DNA from: JBNNGK01 sp050268245
GTDB taxonomy: Bacteria; Pseudomonadota; Gammaproteobacteria; Enterobacterales; Enterobacteriaceae
DNA: 64,000 bases
Direction of reading: 5' to 3'
Assembly (NCBI RefSeq): GCF_050268245.1
Contig: NZ_JBNNGK010000001.1
Coordinates: forward strand, 381,780 to 445,779
Part shown: piece after piece, positions 46,127 to 54,883 of the stretch
Layout: every line of letters begins with the position of its first letter
Position numbering within the stretch: position 1 is the stretch's first letter
Translations under genes and position numbers: made by a program
The notes under the pieces: generated by a model
Seen by the model: the letters and a program-made list of their open reading frames with translations, nothing else
Told to the model about the DNA's origin: nothing
Database searches by the model: none

Positions 46127-47563
46127 ATGTCAAACAACATTCGTATCGAAGAAGACCTGCTAGGAACACGTGAAGTACCCGCAGAAGCCTACTACGGTGT
46201 TCATACTCTGCGTGCGATTGAAAATTTTTATATCAGTAATAGTAAGATCAGTGACGTTCCTGAGTTTGTCCGTGGCATGGTCATGGTGAAGAAAGCCGCA
46301 GCGCTGGCTAACAAAGAGCTGAAGACCATTCCGCGCAAAATCGCCGATACCATCATCCAGGCATGCGATGAAGTTCTGGATAAAGGCAAATGTATGGATC
46401 AATTCCCGGTGGATGTGTTCCAGGGCGGTGCGGGCACCTCTCTGAACATGAACACCAACGAAGTGCTGGCGAATATCGGCTTGGAGCTGATGGGGCATCA
46501 GAAAGGAGAATATCAGTACCTGAACCCCAACGATCACCTAAATAAAAGCCAATCAACTAACGATGCCTACCCTACCGGTTTCCGCGTCGCGGTCTATACC
46601 TCGATCATGAAACTGAACGATGCCATCAACCAACTGCGCGAAGGCTTCGATCGTAAAGCGAAAGAGTTTGAAACAATTCTGAAGATGGGTCGTACCCAAT
46701 TGCAGGATGCCGTGCCCATGACGTTAGGCCAAGAGTTCCACGCGTTTAGCGTTCTGCTCAGCGAAGAAATTCGCAGCCTACAACGCACCTCAGAATTGCT
46801 GCTGGAAGTAAACCTAGGCGCGACCGCTATCGGCACTGCGCTGAATACGCCAGAAGGTTATCAACACCTGGCAGTGCAAAAACTGGCGGAGGTCAGTAAC
46901 CTGCCCGTCGTACCAGCAGAAGATTTGATCGAAGCGACCTCTGACTGCGGTGCCTATGTAATGGTACACAGTGCGCTGAAACGCCTGGCGGTAAAACTGT
47001 CCAAAATTTGTAATGACCTTCGCTTGCTGTCTTCCGGGCCACGCGCTGGCCTAAACGAAATCAACTTGCCGGAATTGCAGGCAGGCTCTTCGATCATGCC
47101 AGCCAAAGTGAACCCGGTTATTCCAGAAGTGGTGAACCAGGTATGCTTTAAGGTGATCGGCAACGATACTTGCGTTACCATGGCCGCTGAAGCAGGACAG
47201 TTACAGCTTAACGTGATGGAACCGGTGATTGGTCAGGCGATGTTCGAGTCAGTCCACATTTTGACCAATGCGTGCTACAACCTGCTGGAGAAATGCATCA
47301 ACGGCATCACCGCCAATAAAGAAGTCTGTGAGCATTACGTGTTCAACTCCATCGGTATCGTGACCTATCTGAACCCCTTCATTGGCCACCACAACGGTGA
47401 TATTGTTGGCAAGATCTGTGCGGAAACCGGCAAGAGTGTGCGTGAGGTGGTGTTAGAACGCGGCCTGTTGACCGAAGCCGAGCTGGATGACATCTTCTCC
47501 GTTGAGAATCTTATGCACCCGGCCTATAAAGCGAAACGCTACACTGATGAAAATGAACAATAA
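46127..47563 (+). CDS. aspA: Aspartate ammonia-lyase
   Basis: The 478-residue fumarase/aspartase-superfamily enzyme deaminates L-aspartate to fumarate. The signature GSSIMPAKVNPVIPE (catalytic Ser loop), GRTQLQDAVPMTLGQEF and the SQSTNDAYPTG segments are intact. With dcuA downstream and frdABCD nearby it forms the aspartate-to-fumarate-to-succinate anaerobic route. Confidence 0.98.
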   Translation: MSNNIRIEEDLLGTREVPAEAYYGVHTLRAIENFYISNSKISDVPEFVRGMVMVKKAAALANKELKTIPRKIADTIIQACDEVLDKGKCMDQFPVDVFQGGAGTSLNMNTNEVLANIGLELMGHQKGEYQYLNPNDHLNKSQSTNDAYPTGFRVAVYTSIMKLNDAINQLREGFDRKAKEFETILKMGRTQLQDAVPMTLGQEFHAFSVLLSEEIRSLQRTSELLLEVNLGATAIGTALNTPEGYQHLAVQKLAEVSNLPVVPAEDLIEATSDCGAYVMVHSALKRLAVKLSKICNDLRLLSSGPRAGLNEINLPELQAGSSIMPAKVNPVIPEVVNQVCFKVIGNDTCVTMAAEAGQLQLNVMEPVIGQAMFESVHILTNACYNLLEKCINGITANKEVCEHYVFNSIGIVTYLNPFIGHHNGDIVGKICAETGKSVREVVLERGLLTEAELDDIFSVENLMHPAYKAKRYTDENEQ

Positions 47564-47583
47564 CAGAAACATCCGGTAGCCAT

Positions 47584-47621
47584 AAAGGCACGCTAAATCC
47601 TCTGGATAGCGTGCCTTTTTA
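47584..47621 (+). terminator. Terminator between aspA and dcuA
   Basis: AAAGGCACGCTA / TAGCGTGCCTTT followed by TTTAC, 20 bases after aspA. dcuA therefore probably also has its own promoter, as in E. coli. Confidence 0.85.
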
Positions 47622-47788
47622 CTTTCTAGCGCCCACAAAATTTTAACTTTTTATTTTCATATATCCAAAGTAATCCACATTTCAGCACCAACGTCTGCCA
47701 CGTAGACCGGCAACGTGAGCGAAAATAGCAATCGGGCTGTAGTTCGTAAAACAAAGAGATAAAACTTCATGTTGAGGAGTAACACACT

Positions 47789-49090
47789 ATGTTAGCGGTG
47801 GAATTGATTATCGTTCTGCTGGCCATTTTTTTGGGGGCCAGATTGGGCGGTATCGGCATTGGCTTTGCAGGGGGCCTTGGGGTTTTAGTTCTGGCGATAA
47901 TCGGGGTTAAGCCAGGCAATATTCCCTTTGACGTCATCTCAATCATTATGGCGGTTATCGCTGCCATTTCCGCGATGCAGGTTGCGGGGGGAATGGATTA
48001 TCTGGTGCAGCAAACAGAAAAGTTACTGCGTAAAAATCCTAAACACATTACCGTCCTCGCGCCCATTGTGACCTATTTCCTGACCATTTTTGCCGGTACA
48101 GGTAACATCTCGCTCTCCGCACTGCCGGTGATCGCCGAGGTCGCAAAAGAACAAGGCATCAAACCCTGTCGCCCACTCTCAACCGCTGTCGTTTCTGCAC
48201 AAATTGCCATAACCGCCTCGCCCATATCCGCCGCAGTGGTGTATATGTCCTCGGTGATGGAAGGGCACGGTGTGAGTTATTTGCATATGTTGATGGTCGT
48301 GATCCCTTCGACCTTCTGTGCCGTATTATTGATGTCGCTACTGGTGAGTTGGATTTTTGACTCCACGCTGTCAAACGATCCGGTTTACCTGAAACGATTC
48401 GAAGAAGGGTTGGTTACCCTGCGCGGTAACAACGTTATCGAAATCAAACCGCGCGCTAAAGCGTCTGTCTTGCTGTTCCTGCTTGGCGTCCTGTGCGTAG
48501 TAGCCTACGCTATCATCAACAGCCCAGGCCTTGGTCTAGTCGCCAAACCGCTGATGAATACCACCAACGCCATTCTTATTATTATGCTGAGCGTTGCTAC
48601 CCTCACCACACTGATGTGCCGTGTAGACACCGATGCAGTGCTCAATTCCAGTACATTTAAAGCGGGGATGAGTGCCTGTATCTGTATTCTGGGCGTCGCT
48701 TGGCTGGGCGATACATTCGTTCAAGCCAACATTGATTGGATCAAAGAAACGGCAGGCAGCGTCATTCAGGCTCACCCGTGGCTGCTAGCCGTGATCTTTT
48801 TCTTCTGTTCGGCATTACTGTATTCCCAAGCAGCGACCGCCAAAGCACTGATGCCGATGGCGCTGGCGCTGAACGTCAACCCACTGACCGCCATCGCCTC
48901 TTTCGCGGCGGTTTCCGGCCTGTTTATTTTACCCACCTACCCAACGTTGGTCGCCGCCGTACAAATGGACGATACCGGCACCACCCGCATCGGACGCTTT
49001 GTGTTTAACCATCCCTTTTTCATTCCCGGAACGATGGGCGTGATCTTCGCGGTGGTATTCGGCTTCCTGCTGGGCAGCGTGATTTTATAA
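47789..49090 (+). CDS. dcuA: Anaerobic C4-dicarboxylate transporter DcuA
   Basis: The 433-residue inner-membrane protein has about 10-12 helices and exchanges aspartate or fumarate for succinate. The opening MLAVELIIVLLAIFLGARLGG and the GTGNISLSALPVIAEVAKEQGIKP block are characteristic of Dcu carriers. The ribosome binding site is TGAGGAG. It supplies substrate for AspA and FrdABCD. Confidence 0.96.
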   Translation: MLAVELIIVLLAIFLGARLGGIGIGFAGGLGVLVLAIIGVKPGNIPFDVISIIMAVIAAISAMQVAGGMDYLVQQTEKLLRKNPKHITVLAPIVTYFLTIFAGTGNISLSALPVIAEVAKEQGIKPCRPLSTAVVSAQIAITASPISAAVVYMSSVMEGHGVSYLHMLMVVIPSTFCAVLLMSLLVSWIFDSTLSNDPVYLKRFEEGLVTLRGNNVIEIKPRAKASVLLFLLGVLCVVAYAIINSPGLGLVAKPLMNTTNAILIIMLSVATLTTLMCRVDTDAVLNSSTFKAGMSACICILGVAWLGDTFVQANIDWIKETAGSVIQAHPWLLAVIFFFCSALLYSQAATAKALMPMALALNVNPLTAIASFAAVSGLFILPTYPTLVAAVQMDDTGTTRIGRFVFNHPFFIPGTMGVIFAVVFGFLLGSVIL

Positions 49091-49217
49091 TCCATCAAAC
49101 GGGGCCGCACTTGGCCCCGCATGCCTCATCTATTTTCCCTCTGGTGATAAACTCACCTTCTAGCCGTTCTGCCTTCAGGGTATAGTGCCTACAGATAACG
49201 GTTGAGAAGGAGTGAAC

Positions 49218-49541
49218 ATGTCTGATTGCGAAGCTGTCGTCATACTCTGTACCGCACCGGATGAAGCCACGGCGCAAGAGTTGGCCGCGCGCGTGCTGGG
49301 TGAGAAATTAGCCGCCTGCGCCACACTGTTACCCGGAGCTTCATCGCTGTATTACTGGGAAGGGAAACTGGAACAGGAATACGAAGTGCAAATGTTGTTT
49401 AAAAGCGATCAACAACATCAACACGCCCTGCTTAACTACCTGAAACAACATCACCCATATCAAACGCCCGAGTTGTTGGTGCTGCCGGTGATGGCTGGAG
49501 ATAAAGACTACCTGTCATGGATCAACGTATCATTAAACTGA
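49218..49541 (+). CDS. cutA: Divalent-cation tolerance protein CutA
   Basis: The 107-residue trimeric ferredoxin-like protein has the motifs LCTAPDEATAQELA, EKLAACATLLPG, SLYYWEGKLEQEYEVQM and HPYQTPELLVLPV. The exact function is unsettled; it is linked to copper tolerance. The ATG at 49218 was chosen because GAAGGAG precedes it; a GTG six bases upstream would overlap that site. It overlaps dsbD by 25 bases. Confidence 0.96.
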   Translation: MSDCEAVVILCTAPDEATAQELAARVLGEKLAACATLLPGASSLYYWEGKLEQEYEVQMLFKSDQQHQHALLNYLKQHHPYQTPELLVLPVMAGDKDYLSWINVSLN

Positions 49542-51229
49542 TTTTTCTGCTTTGCAGCCTGTTTTTTTTGCCGTGCGGCGCCCAGGCCTCCCTGTTCAAC
49601 GCAACGGGTGGTAGCCAGTTTGTCCCTGTCGACCAAGCCTTTGCCTTCGATTTTCAACAAAAAGGCCACCAGCTGACGCTAAACTGGACAATCCGCCCCG
49701 GTTATTATCTGTATCGACAACAAATAAAACTCCTGCCTCAGCAGGCGCAACTCCATTCCCCGACGCTGCCTGACGGGCTCCGCCATAAAGATGAATTCTT
49801 CGGTGAGGTGGAAATTTATAAACACCAGCTGACGCTGCCGCTAAACCTACAACAGGCCGCTAGCAATGCCAGTTTAAGCGTTACGTATCAAGGCTGTGCC
49901 GAAGCCGGTTTTTGCTATCCCCCTGAAACCCGGGTGATCCCGTTAGACGCGGTAGCGGCTAGCACCACACCGCCCTCCCCGGCAACGGCGTCTTCACCAA
50001 CAACGCCAGCGAATCTGCCCTTTTCTCCACTGTGGGCACTATTAATCGGCATCGGAATCGCTTTTACACCGTGCGTATTGCCGATGTATCCGCTAATTTC
50101 CGGCATCATTCTTGGCCGTGAACGGCCACATAGCAGCGGTCGCATTTTGGTGTTGGCGGTAGTGTACGTGCAGGGGATGGCGCTGACTTATACCCTGCTC
50201 GGCTTAGTGGTGGCCGCTGCGGGGCTACAATTCCAGGCAGCATTGCAACACCCTTATGTGTTGATCGGCCTTTCGGTGCTGTTCATCGCGCTGGCGCTGT
50301 CGATGTTTGGCCTCTATTCACTACAACTCCCCTCCTCAGTGCAAACCAAACTGGCTAGCTGGAGCAATACCCAACGGGGCGGCTCATTGGCTGGCGTGTT
50401 TGTGATGGGCGCATTGGCCGGGCTTATCTGCTCTCCCTGCACCACAGCGCCGCTCAGCGCAATACTGCTCTACATCGCGCAAAGCGGCAATATGTGGGCC
50501 GGTGGCGGGACGTTATACTTATACGCACTCGGGATGGGTATTCCACTGGTGCTCGTGACATTATTCGGCAATCGACTGCTTCCGCGCAGCGGCCCGTGGA
50601 TGCAATATGTCAAAGAAGCGTTCGGTTTCGTTATCCTGGCACTTCCGGTGTTCCTGCTCGAGCGCGTGATCGGCGATATCTGGGGTTTAAGGCTGTGGAG
50701 CCTGCTTGGGCTGGCATTTGCCGGCTGGGCATTCGTGCTCAGTTTACGCGCCTCACAAGGCTGGGCCCGTGTTGTGCAATTATTGTTACTGGCAGCGATC
50801 GTCATCGTCGCACGACCATTACAAGACTGGGTTTTCAGTGCAAACAGCACGCATCAGGCGACGCAACAGCACTTGAGCTTTACGCGTATCAGTAATCTGG
50901 ATCAACTCAATCAGGCGTTACAACAGGCACAGGGCAAACCTGTCATGCTGGATTTATACGCCGACTGGTGCGTTGCTTGTAAAGAGTTCGAGAAATACAC
51001 CTTCAGCGACACTGCCGTGCAAGCACGCTTAGCCGACACCGTATTGTTGCAAGCAGACGTGACGGCCAATAACGCCGAGCAGGCAGCGTTATTGAAGCAA
51101 TTAAATGTCTTGGGATTACCGACCATTTTGTTCTTTGATGCCAAAGGCCAAGAACTGCCGGCCGCCCGAGTCACTGGGTTCATGGACGCGCAGACGTTTG
51201 ATGCACATTTGCAGAAAACAGTACCGTAA
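49517..51229 (+). CDS. dsbD: Thiol:disulfide interchange protein DsbD
   Basis: The 570-residue inner-membrane reductant transporter has a signal peptide (ending GAQA) and an N-terminal periplasmic domain with the CAEAGFC redox pair. Eight membrane helices carry the CVLPMYP and CSPC regions; the C-terminal thioredoxin domain has WCVACK. It passes electrons from cytoplasmic thioredoxin to DsbC, DsbG and CcmG. Overlap with cutA suggests coupling, as in E. coli. Confidence 0.97.
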   Translation: MDQRIIKLIFLLCSLFFLPCGAQASLFNATGGSQFVPVDQAFAFDFQQKGHQLTLNWTIRPGYYLYRQQIKLLPQQAQLHSPTLPDGLRHKDEFFGEVEIYKHQLTLPLNLQQAASNASLSVTYQGCAEAGFCYPPETRVIPLDAVAASTTPPSPATASSPTTPANLPFSPLWALLIGIGIAFTPCVLPMYPLISGIILGRERPHSSGRILVLAVVYVQGMALTYTLLGLVVAAAGLQFQAALQHPYVLIGLSVLFIALALSMFGLYSLQLPSSVQTKLASWSNTQRGGSLAGVFVMGALAGLICSPCTTAPLSAILLYIAQSGNMWAGGGTLYLYALGMGIPLVLVTLFGNRLLPRSGPWMQYVKEAFGFVILALPVFLLERVIGDIWGLRLWSLLGLAFAGWAFVLSLRASQGWARVVQLLLLAAIVIVARPLQDWVFSANSTHQATQQHLSFTRISNLDQLNQALQQAQGKPVMLDLYADWCVACKEFEKYTFSDTAVQARLADTVLLQADVTANNAEQAALLKQLNVLGLPTILFFDAKGQELPAARVTGFMDAQTFDAHLQKTVP

Positions 51230-51269
51230 ACGACACTGAGTTTCAGAAACAGTATTTGGAGGGTTACCC

Positions 51270-51845
51270 GTGCAACGCGAACATGTTCTTGATACGGCAC
51301 TGGAATTATTGGAGCAACAAGGCTTGGCAACCACCACGCTGGAAATGCTGGCAGAGAAACTTAGCGTGCAGCCCACTGATTTCACACCATTTTGGCCAAA
51401 CCATGAGGCCTTATTGTATGACTGTCTGCGTCATCACGGGCAACAAATTGATACCTGGCGTCGCCAACTTTTGCTCGACGAATCCCTTAGCCCGCAGCAA
51501 AAGTTACTGGCACGTTATGACATCTTAGCGGAGTACGTTAAAAACGAACGCTATCCCGGTTGTCTGTTCATCGCCGCCTGTAGCTTCTTCCCGCAACACG
51601 ATCATCCGATCCATCAGTTGGCGGAGCAGCAAAAGGCGACCTCACTGGCGTTGACTCGTGACCTACTTCGGGAAATGGATGCGGATGATGCTGACATGGT
51701 TGCGCAACAGATGGAGCTGATTCAGGAGGGCTGCCTGAGCAAACTCCTGATTAATCGCCAACTTCAGGATGTATCCGTCGCGAAACGGCTCGCAGAGGAT
51801 ATTTTGCAAGTTGCGCAATGCCGTAAGAATGGCGCCTTAAGCTAA
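51270..51845 (+). CDS. yjdC: TetR-family regulator YjdC
   Basis: The 191-residue regulator has an N-terminal helix-turn-helix (LATTTLEMLAEKLSVQPTDFTPFWPNHEALL) and a TetR-type C-terminal ligand domain. It corresponds to E. coli YjdC downstream of dsbD. The target is unknown. The start is GTG with a TGGAGGG ribosome binding site. Confidence 0.9.
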   Translation: MQREHVLDTALELLEQQGLATTTLEMLAEKLSVQPTDFTPFWPNHEALLYDCLRHHGQQIDTWRRQLLLDESLSPQQKLLARYDILAEYVKNERYPGCLFIAACSFFPQHDHPIHQLAEQQKATSLALTRDLLREMDADDADMVAQQMELIQEGCLSKLLINRQLQDVSVAKRLAEDILQVAQCRKNGALS

Positions 51846-51862
51846 CAACTGCCCTACCCATG

Positions 51863-51895
51863 ACCTATACGGTAAGCTGAATTGACCGTATAGGT
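51863..51895. other. 11-bp perfect inverted repeat after yjdC
   Basis: ACCTATACGGT / ACCGTATAGGT with an 11-base spacer lies 18 bases after the yjdC stop. It has no T tract. It could be a terminator-like hairpin without a U run or a regulator-binding dyad. Confidence 0.5.
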
Positions 51896-52005
51896 ATAAA
51901 GTTTAGACATCTTGATTGAAAAGCCAGCGAACGCGACGATTTTTAGCAGTTTATGACATAAAGCCATTGACGCCAACAGGGCTTTACGGTTTAATGCTGC
52001 GCGTT

Positions 52006-52081
52006 GCCCGGATAGCTCAGTCGGTAGAGCAGGGGATTGAAAATCCCCGTGTCCTTGGTTCGATTCCGAGTCCGGGCACCA
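52006..52081 (+). tRNA. tRNA-Phe (GAA)
   Basis: A 76-nt cloverleaf with anticodon GAA and encoded CCA, identical in pattern to E. coli pheU/pheV. It lies at the left edge of the accessory fimbrial region, but I found no downstream copy of its 3' end. Confidence 0.99.
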
Positions 52082-52091
52082 TCATTCAAAG

Positions 52092-52115
52092 AACCCGCCC
52101 AAAAGGCGGGTTTTT
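52092..52115 (+). terminator. Rho-independent terminator of tRNA-Phe
   Basis: AACCCGCC / GGCGGGTT followed by TTTGC, 10 bases after the tRNA. Confidence 0.88.
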
Positions 52116-52411
52116 GCTTTCTGAGCCAACGCATTCTACGATCCCTTGTCTCAACTCCACGCCTATTACCACTCATTCTGCATTTAAAGCGCATTGGATA
52201 GGTGGAATAAAAGGAATTGGCAGGTTGATCTCGCCGCCATGAACGCAATATGAATAGCTGAAATTCTTTAAAAAAGGATATCTCGAGTTTCTGCACAAAC
52301 ATCCTTGTTACGCTCTGCTCATATGCACGGCGAATCAAACGGTTAAGCCTGATAAGGATTCTGCTGCCGTGATGTCTGTATGTAGAATCAGGCTCCTACG
52401 CCGTACAAGCT
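52116..52411. other. Intergenic region between tRNA-Phe and the fimbrial genes
   Basis: About 300 bases with no gene. Near the adhesin end (52345-52395) an imperfect inverted repeat AGCCTGATAAGGATTCT / AGAATCAGGCT may form the 3' hairpin of the fimbrial transcript. Confidence 0.4.
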
Positions 52412-52763
52412 TTATAATATCGTTGCCTGCAAAACGATAAAAGCATCGTGTCTCCCCGGTGTAACATCACCTTGGCCGAACAACGTCACGGAAACCTTCG
52501 GATCGAGGGGTTGGTTCCCGTACACCTTGAGCGCCACACCGTCAGCACCCGGCTTTGTTCCCACGTTTACGGCTCCCCGTACACCATTTTTAAAATCAAT
52601 AAATGATGTTTGATCCATTGGGTTAACGGCCTTCAGGCTCACGGTAGTGTCTTGGTCACACTTAATGGTACTTTGAATACGAACGAAAGCACCTTTCTTA
52701 ATGGATTCATTGCTGTACCTGCCGAGATCTTGCCAGCCCCGCGTGTTGATCGAGCATTTGGCA
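52409..52763 (-). repeat. 355-bp direct repeat, left copy (3' module of the first adhesin gene)
   Basis: The segment is about 93% identical to 53324-53678 (24 mismatches, no gaps, counted by hand). It runs from 3 bases past the stop codon back to the domain boundary of the coding sequence. Confidence 0.9.
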
Positions 52764-53212
52764 TCTGGCGGAGGAGGCATCAGTTCCGGAGGGAGTGTGT
52801 TATGAGTATCCAGATCTAGAACTATAACGGTTCTTTTATTGACGACCTTGATTCTGATCGACTCGTTCTCCTCAACGTTGCAGCGACTCCCCCTAGGCAA
52901 GAACCCAAGGGTCGTAGAAAGTATACCGTTAATCTTACTGATATCCGGTGGGGGACTTGTCGGGTCGAAAATCGCATAGTCCAGCGTTCCGCCATAAGTA
53001 TAATTCACGCTGGGGCAAACGCTCACTATCATGTGCGTGTAATTTCTCGTATCAGCGGTGGGACTGGGTCCTAAAATGACCGTTACACTTGATCCACGTA
53101 ACTTGTTGATAGCTATTTCATTCGGAGCAGTCTCAGCCATCGTACGAAGAGAGATCATCCCTAACACGATCCATAATACGGCAAGTCGTGTGCGAGTCTT
53201 GTTGGTAGCCAC
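52412..53212 (-). CDS. Fimbrial tip-adhesin-like protein, variant A
   Basis: The 266-residue exported protein has a signal peptide (MATNKTRTRLAVLWIVLGM..., cleaved near RTMA-ETAP). A unique N-terminal domain (about residues 27-150) has two Cys and a Pro-rich linker (LPPELMPPPPD). A C-terminal pilin-like domain of 115 residues runs from KCSIN to QATIL. That domain is about 90% identical to the one in the next gene upstream. The two-domain plan and position after a minor pilin gene fit MrpH/FimH-type tip adhesins. The GTG at 53212 was chosen for its AAGGA ribosome binding site and clean signal peptide; an in-frame ATG at 53278 exists. Receptor unknown. Confidence 0.75.
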   Translation of the reverse strand: MATNKTRTRLAVLWIVLGMISLRTMAETAPNEIAINKLRGSSVTVILGPSPTADTRNYTHMIVSVCPSVNYTYGGTLDYAIFDPTSPPPDISKINGILSTTLGFLPRGSRCNVEENESIRIKVVNKRTVIVLDLDTHNTLPPELMPPPPDAKCSINTRGWQDLGRYSNESIKKGAFVRIQSTIKCDQDTTVSLKAVNPMDQTSFIDFKNGVRGAVNVGTKPGADGVALKVYGNQPLDPKVSVTLFGQGDVTPGRHDAFIVLQATIL

Positions 53213-53323
53213 TGTTGAGGTCCTTAAGAAGTGTGAAATGCGAGGTGTTATCAGGTTTCGTTGGTATTTATCATGCATGTCGTTTGCATTCTCACTGCTT
53301 AGATACCGTACTCGTGCACATGC

Positions 53324-53678
53324 GCTTTATAATATCGTTGCCTGCAAAACGATAAAAGTATCGTGTCTCCCCGGTGTAATATCTCCTTGGCCAAACAACG
53401 TCACGGAAACCTTCGGATCGAGGGGTTGGTTCCCGTGCACTTGGAGCGCCACACCGTCAGCACCCGGCGCTACTCCCACGTTTACGGCTCCTCGTACACC
53501 ATTTTTAAAATCAACAAATGATGTCTGATCTATTGGGTTAACGGCCTTCAGGCTCACGGTAGTGTCTTGGTCACATTCAATGGTACTTTGAATACGAACG
53601 AAAGCACCTTTCTTAATGGATTCATTGCTGTACCTGCCGAGGTCTTGCCACCCCTGCGCATTGATCGAACATTTAGCA
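53324..53678 (-). repeat. 355-bp direct repeat, right copy (3' module of the second adhesin gene)
   Basis: It is the partner of 52409-52763 in the same orientation, 915 bases apart. Confidence 0.9.
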
Positions 53679-54160
53679 GGTACCGGAGTGGGCTTGGAAC
53701 AATGTTCAACAACAACATTATCCCATTGCAGGATGTTATTGATTCCCGGCTGGACCACCACACCATTGGGTTTTATCTGCCCAAATTGAATATTCTCGCT
53801 ATACACCACACTCCGGTATGGTTGGCCTTTTGGGTTGGCAGTTGAGTTAGGGAGCAAATGGCCGCGTGCGAAGGCAGCGCTTGCTAACATCCGCATCTTA
53901 TTTCCAGAACAGTCCTTACATGTAACTAGCCCAGAAATCGGACTCGAACTGTAGTATTGACTGGTTTCTCCGAGGGCAAAAACTCCCGTATTTCGCCCAT
54001 TCTGATAAAAGGTTTGGGTGGACATTCTGCCCCCATTTGCATCACCAGTGATGGTCATGATGTTGTTGCAGATTTTCAACACCGGTGCAGAGACCACAAG
54101 CTTGCAGTGAAATCCTGTTAATATGATGATTGTCATCCGAATAATCTCTCTCCAGCACAT
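53327..54160 (-). CDS. Fimbrial tip-adhesin-like protein, variant B
   Basis: The 277-residue exported protein has a signal region MCWREIIRMTIIILTGFHCK up to about VVSA. Its unique N-terminal domain (about residues 26-155) has four or more Cys, including CKDC, and is rich in Asn/Ser/Tyr. The C-terminal pilin-like domain matches variant A at about 104 of 115 residues. The ATG at 54160 was chosen because GAGAGGAG lies at proper spacing; a start 5 codons upstream is possible. It lies between a minor pilin gene and variant A. The N-domain is unlike that of variant A, so different receptors are likely. Confidence 0.75.
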   Translation of the reverse strand: MCWREIIRMTIIILTGFHCKLVVSAPVLKICNNIMTITGDANGGRMSTQTFYQNGRNTGVFALGETSQYYSSSPISGLVTCKDCSGNKMRMLASAAFARGHLLPNSTANPKGQPYRSVVYSENIQFGQIKPNGVVVQPGINNILQWDNVVVEHCSKPTPVPAKCSINAQGWQDLGRYSNESIKKGAFVRIQSTIECDQDTTVSLKAVNPIDQTSFVDFKNGVRGAVNVGVAPGADGVALQVHGNQPLDPKVSVTLFGQGDITPGRHDTFIVLQATIL

Positions 54161-54370
54161 GGCGGCTCCTCTCATGACTTTTTATGACCTTAAATGGTTA
54201 GAAACTCACGATCTTCCCTCCATGTTATCCTCAACTTTTCGCCTCCCGACACTATCCATAGCCCTTCGGGGCACACCATTACTCCAGCCAGTCAAAAATC
54301 CACTAATCTGGGTGTTATTCAGTTGCCTCTCAACCCATAGGTCAAAAGTCATAGAACATACTCAGCCCTG

Positions 54371-54883
54371 TCATTGGTAATCCACTTTCATCGTGGCTGC
54401 AGCCGTGAACTCACCGGCAATCAGAATTCCGCTACTCTGTTTAACCGGCACGGCCCACAACTCAGGCACTTTCGGGTAGGTAAAATTCAGCCAAGTGTTA
54501 ATCGGCCTTTTTGTGCTGCCCTGTTGTATCTGAATGCCCAGTGCTGGATGGTTGGTTTGTAGTAGCGTGCTATCAAAGCTCGCGCCATTCCCCTCAATCT
54601 GCAGTTTCATCGCGTTAGAGGGCGCATCCTTACAATCCAACGTGTAATGCACCGGCATGCGGTAATGGTTACCATTCACCTGGGTGGTCACTACTTCCCC
54701 AAACTCTACCGTGATGACCTGGTTATTGTTAACAGTACAGGTTGGTGCCTCGATGGTAACCGTCAATTGGATAGCTACCGCCTGAATATCCTTAGCCGCT
54801 GACACCACACCACTTTCCAATAACAGTGGAATAAGCTGGCCAATTAAAAAAGTGGTAATTAAGCTTTTTACCTTATTATGCAT
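54371..54883 (-). CDS. Fimbrial minor pilin subunit (MrpG/PapF-type)
   Basis: The 170-residue exported protein has a signal peptide ending GVVSA and a pilin Ig-like domain. The domain has the Cys pair (APTCTVNN... / TLDCKDA) and the C-terminal beta-zipper pattern ending AAATMKVDYQ that chaperones recognise. The ribosome binding site GAGGATG is good. It resembles minor tip pilins of P/MR-P/Smf-type fimbriae, which precede the tip adhesin gene. No usher, chaperone or major pilin lies in this window. Confidence 0.8.
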   Translation of the reverse strand: MHNKVKSLITTFLIGQLIPLLLESGVVSAAKDIQAVAIQLTVTIEAPTCTVNNNQVITVEFGEVVTTQVNGNHYRMPVHYTLDCKDAPSNAMKLQIEGNGASFDSTLLQTNHPALGIQIQQGSTKRPINTWLNFTYPKVPELWAVPVKQSSGILIAGEFTAAATMKVDYQ

